DNA of 40,294 bases from an uncultured bacterium (GTDB lineage: Bacteria > Bdellovibrionota_B > Oligoflexia > Oligoflexales > CACXFL01): the NCBI GenBank assembly GCA_902766925.1, contig CACXFL010000049.1, positions 1-40,294 of the forward strand, in the 5' to 3' direction. Under the pieces are notes generated by a model. The model saw only the letters and a program-made list of their open reading frames with translations. It was not told the DNA's origin and searched no databases. Shown here piece by piece: positions 16,532 through 24,995 of this stretch. Numbering within the stretch: the stretch's first letter is position 1; every line of letters begins with the position of its first letter. The translations under genes were made by a program, and so were the position numbers.

Positions 16532-17437
16532 ATGATTCCTAAATTTAAAATTATTTCTTCTGTATTTATTTTCATTTTAATTACTTGTTGTGATAAATCT
16601 AGTGATATTAATACTAATTTTGCTAGAACTAATCAAAGTTCTTCAAGTTCCCAAAAAGTAGGAGAAAATGATAGCGAAGATAATGTACTGTCCCTACTTC
16701 TTGATAATAACTTTACATCTAGTCAAAAAGAATTGATTGATAAGATGTTTGAAAAATATGAATCCATAAGGTTTAATTCATCATATTCACTCTATAGAAC
16801 ATTTTTTGGGGGAGATTCCATAGACTATCTAACTAATTTTTTAAAAAAAAGAATAAAATATTACAAGTATCAATCAGAAGAAGAACTTCAAAAAATTTAT
16901 GGTCCAAATGCTAGTGGAATCGGAGCTTCTTATTCTGTAGAATGGTTAATTCAGATGTGTGATTCTAGAATCCCTGTCAGTAAAGTTGAGATAAATGGAA
17001 AAACGATAAATATAGATAGACCTAGACACGGAGTGGTATTTTCAGGCCCTTATTTCTTTAGCTCAAAAGTTACTTCCATGGAAAGAATAGCACTTCTTAC
17101 TCATGAGGCCCGTCATGCGGACTGTCCAGTTAAACCTTCAAATTACAATGTAGCTTGTTTATTACTAATGGATTCAAGCCAACTAGATGATAATTCAAAA
17201 AAATGTGGATTTCCTCATGCCAAATGTAGTGAGAATGATAACGTTATGGCTTGTGAGGATATCCCATGGGGATCTTATGCTGTAACCTATATAATTTTAA
17301 AAAAATTTTATCATGATTGCACGTCCTGCACTGAAGAAGAAAGACAAGTTTCAAACGTAGCTGCAAATGGTTATGCAAATAGGTTTTTTGTAGATCCTTT
17401 TTCAGGAACTCCAGATTTATCTAGTTTTGATGAATAA
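16532..17437 (+). CDS. Lipoprotein with HExxH motif, putative zinc metallopeptidase (copy 2)
   Basis: 301 aa, paralogue of the preceding gene. A signal with ILITC19 as lipobox is followed by a Ser-rich linker. Shared blocks are FFGGDS, LKKRIKY, INGKT and NIDRPRHGV, SGP.FF, LTHEARHADCP (HExxH at 191-195), PHAKC, ACEDIPWGSYAV, C..CTEEE and SGTP..SSFDE at the C-terminus. Conservation of every His and Cys in these blocks between the copies suggests both are under selection for the same chemistry, while the N-terminal linkers have diverged. The ribosome binding site is AGGA, 7 nt before ATG. The gene is followed by a long hairpin shared with the convergent lipoprotein gene. Confidence 0.7.
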   Translation: MIPKFKIISSVFIFILITCCDKSSDINTNFARTNQSSSSSQKVGENDSEDNVLSLLLDNNFTSSQKELIDKMFEKYESIRFNSSYSLYRTFFGGDSIDYLTNFLKKRIKYYKYQSEEELQKIYGPNASGIGASYSVEWLIQMCDSRIPVSKVEINGKTINIDRPRHGVVFSGPYFFSSKVTSMERIALLTHEARHADCPVKPSNYNVACLLLMDSSQLDDNSKKCGFPHAKCSENDNVMACEDIPWGSYAVTYIILKKFYHDCTSCTEEERQVSNVAANGYANRFFVDPFSGTPDLSSFDE

Positions 17438-17446
17438 ATACAGTAA

Positions 17447-17500
17447 TTAAACGATAGATCCTTTCAGATAATAAGATTTCTGAAAGGATCTATCGTTTAA
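17447..17500. terminator. Long perfect hairpin between convergent genes
   Basis: A perfect 22-bp stem (17447-17468 with 17479-17500) has a 10-nt loop. It lacks a good T-tract on either side, so it may act as an mRNA 3'-end stabiliser as much as a terminator. Confidence 0.7.
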
Positions 17501-17534
17501 TCTATATCTATACACAAATCAAGTCTTACTAATA

Positions 17535-18542
17535 CTACAATTTTAGATCTTTTATCTCATCAGAGACTGTAGGATATGGAGTATTTGATTGAAGAGAGAG
17601 AAGAAATCTTCTTGTGGTAGTATTTAATTTTTCTCTCATCTGTTCTACAAAACAAATCTGAACCCATTCGGAAAGTCTAGATAATTTTAATGACAAAACT
17701 TCCATATAATCCCCGTAGAATTTATTTAATAGATCAAAAGCATTTTCTGCAAGAGCATTGTTTCTAGATAGGGTATACAAAAATAATACATCTATGTTTG
17801 GATCAGATACTTGAGGAGGATATTTTTGCATATGTCTTAGAGCAAAAGAAGCAGTCTGCATGTTTATACTTCTTTGGTTAAGTTGTCGAAGATCATCTAA
17901 GTTTGCTCTAGCAAGATATGCTAAAAAATCAGTACTAGCTTCTATAGGTTTAAGTGTAGCACAAGCTTCTGCAAATGCTAGATTATCCTCCGCTTGCATT
18001 AATCCAAGTCTTGCTACAGAGTATACAGATACAACATTATTAGATTTAATAGCACTAGCTATAAAAGGTTTCATCAAAGATGATTCATTTCCTGATTCTA
18101 TCTTTTCAGTGATATAATCTTCTATAAGAGTTTTCATCTGATCTGAAGGGAAATTAGAAGCCATCATCCAACCTAAATCATTAGATAAACTTCTAGTGGA
18201 ATAAATCATAGTTTTTACAAGTTCGTAGCTAGCTCCTTTTTTGGTGTATTGATAAAGATTAACACCGTTAGCAAGACGTTTATCCGACAAGGATCCTTGT
18301 TTTTCTAAAAGTTCTTTCTCTAGAATCTCTGATACTCCTTCTTCTACTCCTCTTTTAGTTATTTTATCCTTAGCTACGTTTAAAGATACCCCACCATAAT
18401 CTAGCGCTATAGATACAATTTTTTCTGTACTCATATTATCTGTAATTTGAGGAGCTACCTTAGGAGTAGAACATGAATACAAAACAATAATTAAACCTGT
18501 TACCACACATAAAATAACTCCCAACTTCCTGTATATATTCAT
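17535..18542 (-). CDS. Helical lipoprotein of unknown function
   Basis: 335 aa, unrecognised. The hydrophobic N-terminus ends in VLYSC24, a lipobox variant. The mature protein is almost entirely helical, with repeated Leu/Ala-rich helices (near 150-320) that could form a HEAT- or TPR-like solenoid, though no repeat signature is clear. ATG 18540-18542 has AGAGGAG with 6 nt spacing, an excellent site. It lies downstream of the giant membrane protein gene on the same strand, but a terminator between them (18715-18748) suggests separate transcription. Confidence 0.72.
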   Translation of the reverse strand: MNIYRKLGVILCVVTGLIIVLYSCSTPKVAPQITDNMSTEKIVSIALDYGGVSLNVAKDKITKRGVEEGVSEILEKELLEKQGSLSDKRLANGVNLYQYTKKGASYELVKTMIYSTRSLSNDLGWMMASNFPSDQMKTLIEDYITEKIESGNESSLMKPFIASAIKSNNVVSVYSVARLGLMQAEDNLAFAEACATLKPIEASTDFLAYLARANLDDLRQLNQRSINMQTASFALRHMQKYPPQVSDPNIDVLFLYTLSRNNALAENAFDLLNKFYGDYMEVLSLKLSRLSEWVQICFVEQMREKLNTTTRRFLLSLQSNTPYPTVSDEIKDLKL

Positions 18543-18714
18543 ACGTATCTCCTCTAGCAGTGTTAATATGTTATTAACTCAGTTATTTAATAAGATGTTA
18601 ACTACTCAAATTATCAATAACTCAAAAAACATTCATATCTTATTTTAACCTGAGGGAAAGGTGATGTAAATAGAAGGAATTTTGATTCTGAGTTAATGAT
18701 TAAATAATAAAGAT

Positions 18715-18748
18715 ATAAAAAGCCATAGATTAGTTTAATCTATGGCTT
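18715..18748 (-). terminator. Intrinsic terminator of the giant membrane protein gene
   Basis: On the minus strand a perfect 13-bp stem (AAGCCATAGATTA arms, 18720-18732 and 18736-18748) with a 3-nt loop runs into a T-tract. It starts 35 bp after the stop of the gene at 18783. Confidence 0.85.
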
Positions 18749-18782
18749 AATGATCTTTTATTTAATTGTACTTGAGTTCTAA

Positions 18783-21700
18783 CTACTCCTTAGAAAACAG
18801 CTCTGTACAACTTTTTATTTGTTCTACTGTTTTAACAAGGTTATAGAGTTCTTGACGAGTTAACTTGGTTTCTCCTTCAGTGGACTCTCCAGCTATAAGA
18901 TCATTCAATACTTTTTCAACCTTCTCTATATCAGCTGTAGAATCTTCAAAGAGTTCATCTACTACCTTGGAGTACTTGGATGTTTTTTTAGGATCTTTGG
19001 TTTTTATTATATCTTTAACCTTAGATACTACTTTCTTAACTGTAGTATCAGCAATTTTAAGTCCTGCATAAGTACCAGCAAGCATCAAACCTGAAAGACC
19101 TAAAAGTTCCCAAGAACCAGCTGTAGTTAAATTAGGATCATATACCTTAGAAGATACTCCGTCAAAAAGTACTGTTGAAATCCAGGAACCAAGAATAATA
19201 GTAAGCACTGTATCTATAGTGGAAGATGCTTTAGTAGATACCGGCATATTTTGTTTTACAAACTCATTAAAAGAAACAGCATCCAAAATAGAAAATTCAT
19301 TTACTGTTTTTTGATATTCTAAACTTACTTGCTTACCGGAATAGTAATACAAAGCTTTTAATATCATAACTGCTTTTTTTGCATCGAGTTCATTATTATA
19401 TCTTACAGCATTATCTAGAAGGTTAGAAGCTACATCTAAAATTCCTCTATAAAAATCAGCCGAGGTTCTAGTCTTTTTCATTGCAAGTAGTACATATGGC
19501 CATATTACTGCATAACCAATAAATACAGGACTTACACAAATTTTAGCTATCAGAAAATATGAACTTAAAAGTGTTGTTTTAAGTAAAGATACCCCTAAAT
19601 CAGATAGCATCAAAGCTCCGTTAGTTACTGCAGCAACTGCTAATAGTCCTAATATCCTTGTAGAATAATCTGCAACAAATCTTGCATTAAATCCATCAGC
19701 TAGGTTCTTGATGTATTGAGCATGAGTTGCAAAAAAACCTTGTTTAGACAGTGTGTCTGAAGATGATATTGATATTTTTACACCCTCCATAAAACTTTGA
19801 GTTTTATCATAAGAGTGTACTGTGGTTGAAAGAGGCTTATACTCTTCAGGCATTGTAAATACGTTTGATGCAGCAACTGATAGTGGATCTACAGCTCCTT
19901 GGACCCCAAATACAAATACTTGCCCTGCTTGATTTGCTCCAATTTCAAAGTTTCCAATATCTCCAATACTAAACTTGACTGGAGTTACTGCTGCATACAT
20001 AACAGTAGATACAAGATAATCATTTCTATAGTTCTTTCCAGCAATCTCTGAAGTATTTTTATCAACAGATACATTTTTATATTTTTTATATATTTCAAGT
20101 CCTGATTGTCCGTATAGAACAAATGGTAAAAATCCTTTAGAAAAGAAAGAACCTATAGATCCTCCAATTTTTTGTAAAATACTTTTTTGAGAAATAACCT
20201 GAGGATCCTTTAGTATCTTAGATCTTATATTAAGATAGTACTGAATATCAGAAAGAAGTTTTTCTTTTGAAATCAGTGAAGATGCCACGGTAGAATCAGC
20301 ATGATCAAGAAGTAATTTATAAATATAGGCTGCAATCTGATTTATAATAGCATACACTTCACTAGATCCATTAACTGCATCCATTACATATGAGATTTGA
20401 GTAGCTGGATCTTTCATAAGTAGTTGTACTATACTCACCATATCTGCATACTCTTCTGTAAACGTATCAACTATAGAAGTATCCTTCTTATCAACTTTAG
20501 AAGTTATAGCTACTACTATACTTGCAGCAAGTACCTTAGAAAGTAGATTCTTATCTTGAAGATCTGAATACTTCTCGGTTGCTTCTTTTAATTTAGTAGC
20601 TACCTCTTTACTACTTGCTCCTATCTTAGTAAATACAGGATCTAGTCCTCTTTGAAGCTCTGGATAAATATTCTTTTGTCCCAGAGCATCCCAGATATGT
20701 TTTACTACTGGATAACATAGTCTAGCATAAAGTCTTATACCAAAATCAAAAAATGCTTGCCATGCTCCTACTTTTGTTCCTGGTTTACATAATTTTGCAA
20801 TAAGAATCGAAGCAGGATATATCGCCAAAGCAATACCAGTTCCCATAAGAAGTCTAGTATTGGTCCAGATAGTTCCATTAGAAATATATGAGCCTAAACT
20901 ATATATACTTTCAGTTACTGTATTTATAACAGGGATATTAGTACTGTATTTAATAGCTGATACTATTCCTCTAAACATAGTATCAATCTGATCTATTCCT
21001 ACATGTACTCCCATAGCTTTTAGTGAAGCATAAGCTACAGCCGTAAGTCCACTTATACCGACAGTAGCTAGGATTTTTTTATGTTTTCCTGTAAGACATG
21101 ACCAGATCTTTTTAGTACCTTGGAGCATTTTCTTATATAGAGACGATTCTTGTTTAGCTCCTTTTTCTATTTTATCTTCTACTCCTTGAGAAAATTTAGC
21201 TACTTTATCAGCCCATGGAGCCACTTCTTCTTGTTCTAATCTAGTAATTAAAGCTTTAACGTTATCACTTAAGTTTGGATATTCTAATATAGCTTCTTTA
21301 ATCTGTTTACGATAGTAGTAGGACTCGATTTGTTCAAATTCAGATCTACTAATCTGATCTTTTCCGCTAACTTGTTTATACTCAGTTACAAGATTTGCGA
21401 TATTTTTAACATCTTGAGGAGTAAACCTTTTTCTGGTATCAGAGGCATACAGGCTAAGTACATCTTCCAAAGAAGATGCTGCACCTTCTGGACTACTTAA
21501 GAGAGAAAGAAGTGTCTTAAGACCATCTCCTGCTCCAATATTTTTTAAAGCATGGATAAGAAGATCATTGGAACTTGCCCCTTGTAAAACTTTTTTAGCA
21601 TCTTCAAAATATTCCTGAACAAAAGGTTGTTCAGAGGTTAAAACAGATTCTACTTGATCTACAATTTCTCTTTGTCCATTCATATCAGTATAGAAAGATA

Positions 21701-22457
21701 CTAAAGATAAAAGTCCTATGATTTGGTGTCTTAATACTGTAATTATTTCAGATCTATCCATAACACAATGAAATGATTTAGATCCATCAGTAGAAACCTG
21801 GGATACCAGTAGATCTCCTGCATATACAGTTTGCTGTAGATCAGAAGCAAATACTTCAGGAAGTATTTCAGAATCCGTGTTTACAAATCTAAGATCATTA
21901 ATCTGATATTTTTCACCTTCACGCTCTAATCCTTTAGGAGCAACCATTGGTACAAATACGGGTTCTACAAAACCCGTATTTACTATTCTTTCGTAAAGAG
22001 CAACTCTGATACCTTCAGGAGTAGCAAAAGCTATCATATTTTGATCTTGGGCTATATTAGAAGTAATAATAACATCTTCAAAAACATGAGCACAAATATC
22101 TTCATACTGTTGTGTCTTTTTATTAAATATATAATACACAACCCAAAGTTCTTTACTTTCAGGGTGATATTCAAATCTCAGCTCTTTATATGGATCTAGT
22201 ATTGCTGGTTTTTCTAGATTCATACTAAGCTCTGTCAACGAGGTACGAGATATTTCCTTTCTTGTGCCATTATCGTAAGTAAAATCTAATCTAGATTGTT
22301 TAGTTAAAAATCCCAGATCTTCCACAGAATCAGAACTAACTGTCCCATCTACTTTCTGTCGTTGAAGATTATTATCGTTAGCATATAGGTAACAAGGAGA
22401 TACTATTAACTGCACAGTTAATAACATTGATATAATAACACCAAGTTTCTTTTTCAT
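18783..22457 (-). CDS. Giant exported multi-spanning membrane protein, unknown function
   Basis: About 1224 aa, the largest gene in the window; I do not recognise it. A signal peptide (1-26) is followed by a beta-rich domain (about 45-235) and a helical Leu-rich region (240-450). Scattered hydrophobic segments follow near 463-480, 535-556, 640-655, 950-1010, 1095-1115 and 1135-1160. Between about 690 and 950 lies a long soluble stretch. The C-terminus is charged and helical. The start is ATG 22455-22457 with GGAG 6 nt upstream; the frame extends four codons further to a GTG without a site. A terminator follows. Size and layout suggest an inner-membrane scaffold with large periplasmic parts. 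Confidence 0.75.
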   Translation of the reverse strand: MKKKLGVIISMLLTVQLIVSPCYLYANDNNLQRQKVDGTVSSDSVEDLGFLTKQSRLDFTYDNGTRKEISRTSLTELSMNLEKPAILDPYKELRFEYHPESKELWVVYYIFNKKTQQYEDICAHVFEDVIITSNIAQDQNMIAFATPEGIRVALYERIVNTGFVEPVFVPMVAPKGLEREGEKYQINDLRFVNTDSEILPEVFASDLQQTVYAGDLLVSQVSTDGSKSFHCVMDRSEIITVLRHQIIGLLSLVSFYTDMNGQREIVDQVESVLTSEQPFVQEYFEDAKKVLQGASSNDLLIHALKNIGAGDGLKTLLSLLSSPEGAASSLEDVLSLYASDTRKRFTPQDVKNIANLVTEYKQVSGKDQISRSEFEQIESYYYRKQIKEAILEYPNLSDNVKALITRLEQEEVAPWADKVAKFSQGVEDKIEKGAKQESSLYKKMLQGTKKIWSCLTGKHKKILATVGISGLTAVAYASLKAMGVHVGIDQIDTMFRGIVSAIKYSTNIPVINTVTESIYSLGSYISNGTIWTNTRLLMGTGIALAIYPASILIAKLCKPGTKVGAWQAFFDFGIRLYARLCYPVVKHIWDALGQKNIYPELQRGLDPVFTKIGASSKEVATKLKEATEKYSDLQDKNLLSKVLAASIVVAITSKVDKKDTSIVDTFTEEYADMVSIVQLLMKDPATQISYVMDAVNGSSEVYAIINQIAAYIYKLLLDHADSTVASSLISKEKLLSDIQYYLNIRSKILKDPQVISQKSILQKIGGSIGSFFSKGFLPFVLYGQSGLEIYKKYKNVSVDKNTSEIAGKNYRNDYLVSTVMYAAVTPVKFSIGDIGNFEIGANQAGQVFVFGVQGAVDPLSVAASNVFTMPEEYKPLSTTVHSYDKTQSFMEGVKISISSSDTLSKQGFFATHAQYIKNLADGFNARFVADYSTRILGLLAVAAVTNGALMLSDLGVSLLKTTLLSSYFLIAKICVSPVFIGYAVIWPYVLLAMKKTRTSADFYRGILDVASNLLDNAVRYNNELDAKKAVMILKALYYYSGKQVSLEYQKTVNEFSILDAVSFNEFVKQNMPVSTKASSTIDTVLTIILGSWISTVLFDGVSSKVYDPNLTTAGSWELLGLSGLMLAGTYAGLKIADTTVKKVVSKVKDIIKTKDPKKTSKYSKVVDELFEDSTADIEKVEKVLNDLIAGESTEGETKLTRQELYNLVKTVEQIKSCTELFSKE

Positions 22458-22775
22458 AACAAACTCCACTTATGTCTATGAAAAATAGGGTTGAATAAAA
22501 CAACATAAAGACGTAGATTTCAACTACGCAATCTTTAAGTTCTGAAATAACTTAAAATTTTCACTAACTTGTTATATAGTTTAGTGTGATTAGATAACTA
22601 AAATTGGACGGTTAGTCAATAAAAATTTAAAATAAAATCATTTATTTAATTCTGAAAACAAAAGTTTTGTTTGATTTTTAGCTTGTTTCGTACTAAAAGT
22701 GTGCTTTACATTATAGGTTAGAGCTATTTTATGTATTTAGGATAATTTCTTTAATTGGGTTAATTCGGATAAAAT
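22458..22775. other. Intergenic region between divergent genes, with inverted repeat
   Basis: No gene is supported. CACTAA (22562-22567) and TTAGTG (22581-22586) form an inverted repeat around TTGTTATATAG, which contains a TATAAC-like -10 on the minus strand, so it may be an operator over the promoter of the giant gene. A CGTAG/CTACG hairpin (22512-22528) would lie in that gene's leader. The -35 elements are poor on both strands. Confidence 0.3.
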
Positions 22776-24323
22776 ATGTTAGTACGTTTCATTATACTAT
22801 TTAGTATACTATCGTGTTCCGTAGGGTCACTATGGGCCGAGGAGTATCCTAACTCAGACAACTATCCGAAAGAATCAAGAAAAATAACAGATGATCCTTA
22901 TCTTGTAAGAACTTTAAAAACTTTTGAACCTGGATATGATTTTTCTACTTATGAGTATGATTATGGAACTTTTTTTGCAAAGTATGACGTATTCTATCCT
23001 ACTGTAAAAAATATTGAAAAACTCATCGATAATATAAAGGCAGAACCTCAAAGCTTAGTTGATATAGCAAGAGCTATCCTTGGACATGATGTAACAAATA
23101 TAAGTTCTATACAACTGAAGGATAATGTTTATTACAAACTTCATCACAAAATAACAAGTTTTATAAAATCACATCCATCTAAACCTAAAACAGATCTAAC
23201 TCTTAGGTTCCTACATCCTTTTTCTATAGGAAAAACAAATCCTGAATTTAATGATCCAGCCCTACAATTTTATAAAGTAATTTTAATTAATTCTTTATTT
23301 TCTATCTATGTAAATAAGTATTATTCAAAAGATTATGATATGTGTATTGAGGAATTTTACTCCCAATATAAACACTCCATAAAAAAATTATTTGATAGGG
23401 AAATATCGTTGTCAGAATTTGAACAATTTCTGTTTATCGGAAATCTTGTGTTCCCATTTGCTCTTATGTGTTCAAAATCTGAAGAAAATATCTATCAAAA
23501 CGTACTCAACACTCAAAAATATTATCCAATCACATATAACCTATACCAAAAACTTAAACAAGAAGTTAACTTCAGTATTGAACACATATTCGATTTCTCT
23601 CCTATCTTTGCAGCAACTTCTTTAATTGCTATATATGAATCTGAATTTATTTCTCCAACAGATAAAAAACATATTGATAAAATCATATCTACTATAGTTC
23701 AGGAAGATTATAAATTTAAGGGGGAAAGGTTAAATATATACATAGCTTTAGCTGTAGCTGAGGTTAGTAAAAATCATGAAACTTTTTTTAATGATACTGT
23801 GTTATATATGAACTTTCCTTCTGAAATACATACCAGTGATCTTTACGATCATGAAGATCCGACATCTACCCAACAGATTACTTTCTCACCTGGAGGATTT
23901 TTACTTAGATCTGTAGCAATAAATGCAAAGAATATGTTTGAATATATAATAGATCTTCATGAACAAGGTAAGATAAAACTGGAAGATACAACTCTTATGA
24001 ATGCAACTATAAACGCTGTAATTTATGATAGAAAAACTATTTTAAAATCTCTTTTAAACCTTAGTAAAATATCTTGTAACGATTTTTTTCTTCAATACGC
24101 CTTTAATCTTGCAATTACTAATCAGAAATTTATTATTGCAAATATGATCAGAAAGGTGGTTCCATACGTGGTAGCTAGTAGTTCTCAAACTCAAACTGAT
24201 ACTATTAAAAAAACAATTTCTACATTAACTATACAAAACATGAGATTTAATATGTACAGAACCTTCTCCAGCAAAAGTCACTGTGAGAATATGTTTAAAA
24301 ATCCAGATAAAGAAAACAACTAA
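22776..24323 (+). CDS. Exported helical protein of unknown function
   Basis: 515 aa, unrecognised. A signal peptide (1-21, cleavage near SLWA) leads to a Tyr/Asp-rich mature N-terminus (23-75) and then an all-helical body. The C-terminal third (about 370-470) shows helix-turn-helix units such as FLLRSVAINAKNMFEYIIDL and NAVIYDRKTILKSLLNL, reminiscent of ankyrin-type repeats but without the consensus. Cys are few. ATG 22776 follows GGA with 6 nt spacing, a weak site. The gene is divergent from the giant membrane protein gene, so the two may be coregulated. Confidence 0.7.
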   Translation: MLVRFIILFSILSCSVGSLWAEEYPNSDNYPKESRKITDDPYLVRTLKTFEPGYDFSTYEYDYGTFFAKYDVFYPTVKNIEKLIDNIKAEPQSLVDIARAILGHDVTNISSIQLKDNVYYKLHHKITSFIKSHPSKPKTDLTLRFLHPFSIGKTNPEFNDPALQFYKVILINSLFSIYVNKYYSKDYDMCIEEFYSQYKHSIKKLFDREISLSEFEQFLFIGNLVFPFALMCSKSEENIYQNVLNTQKYYPITYNLYQKLKQEVNFSIEHIFDFSPIFAATSLIAIYESEFISPTDKKHIDKIISTIVQEDYKFKGERLNIYIALAVAEVSKNHETFFNDTVLYMNFPSEIHTSDLYDHEDPTSTQQITFSPGGFLLRSVAINAKNMFEYIIDLHEQGKIKLEDTTLMNATINAVIYDRKTILKSLLNLSKISCNDFFLQYAFNLAITNQKFIIANMIRKVVPYVVASSSQTQTDTIKKTISTLTIQNMRFNMYRTFSSKSHCENMFKNPDKENN

Positions 24324-24368
24324 GATAAAAACTAGATTTACTCTTATCTTAGTTGCTTTTATTTTTTA
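24317..24368 (+). terminator. Intrinsic terminator overlapping the stop codon
   Basis: A 12-bp perfect stem (24317-24328 with 24344-24355, CAACTAAGATAA arms) is followed by GCTTTTATTTTTT-type T-rich sequence partly beyond the stem. The TAA stop at 24321-24323 lies inside the left arm. Confidence 0.8.
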
Positions 24369-24397
24369 CTTAAATTTATAACTTAATGCAGTGATGT

Positions 24398-24712
24398 TTA
24401 TCTGATTTCTTTTACAGTTTTAACAAGTCTATCAACTGCATTTTCTACTGCTTCATAAAGATTAGGTGAAGTATACGTAGTTTTAAAATTAGAACCTTTA
24501 AGAGTTTTTAAATTGAAAGTTACAGTATGATCTTTTTTATCCGACGAGAAAGCAACAGCTAAATCTGCAGGATTTTTCTTATCTAAGATCGCAACTCCTT
24601 TAAGTTTTTTGTTTACAAAATCTTGAATTTTACATTTTCTGATTTCGCTTCTAACATACTCTTGAAGAACACCAAAACTAGAATTATTATTAAAAATGTA
24701 TCTAACGTTCAT
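24398..24712 (-). CDS. hpf: Ribosome hibernation-promoting factor (short form)
   Basis: 104 aa. The HPF/YhbH beta-alpha-beta-beta-beta-alpha pattern is visible: an opening strand MNVRYIF, a first helix with VLQEYVRSEI, central strands (ADLAVAFSS, HTVTFNLKT) and the diagnostic last helix NLYEAVENAVDRLVKTV. Short HPF binds the 30S decoding region and promotes 100S dimers in stationary phase together with RMF, or shields ribosomes. The long-form dimerisation domain is absent. The ribosome binding site is GGAGG, 4 nt before ATG. In many bacteria hpf sits beside rpoN; here its divergent neighbour is a sigma-54 activator, a related but not identical context. Confidence 0.85.
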   Translation of the reverse strand: MNVRYIFNNNSSFGVLQEYVRSEIRKCKIQDFVNKKLKGVAILDKKNPADLAVAFSSDKKDHTVTFNLKTLKGSNFKTTYTSPNLYEAVENAVDRLVKTVKEIR

Positions 24713-24917
24713 AGTACCTCCAATAAAAATGTTCTACGATTACCTTACTAAGCAAATGCAAAAAACTCTACTAATATTACTTATTCAAAAAACATCATAG
24801 AATCTATGTTATCATACAAAAACTGGATTTTGTATGTCGATACAGCTGACTTTTTACTTTTTTTTACAAAAAAATTATTTTATTCATTGATTTTATTGGG
24901 TTTTTAAGTTTTAAACT

Positions 24918-24946
24918 TTGATTTTTAGATCCAAGTTTTGTATAAG
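24918..24946 (+). promoter_or_regulatory. Sigma-70-type promoter of the NtrC-family gene
   Basis: TTGATT (24918-24923) and TATAAG (24941-24946) are separated by exactly 17 bp. The start would be near 24953, giving a leader of about 43 nt. Two inverted repeats lie upstream: CATAGA-A-TCTATG at 24796-24808, and CATACAAAA/TTTTGTATG at 24813-24836. Confidence 0.5.
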
Positions 24947-24995
24947 TGGATATGGTTATAACAAGATCTTCAACCACCAAATTAAGGGTTAAGTT

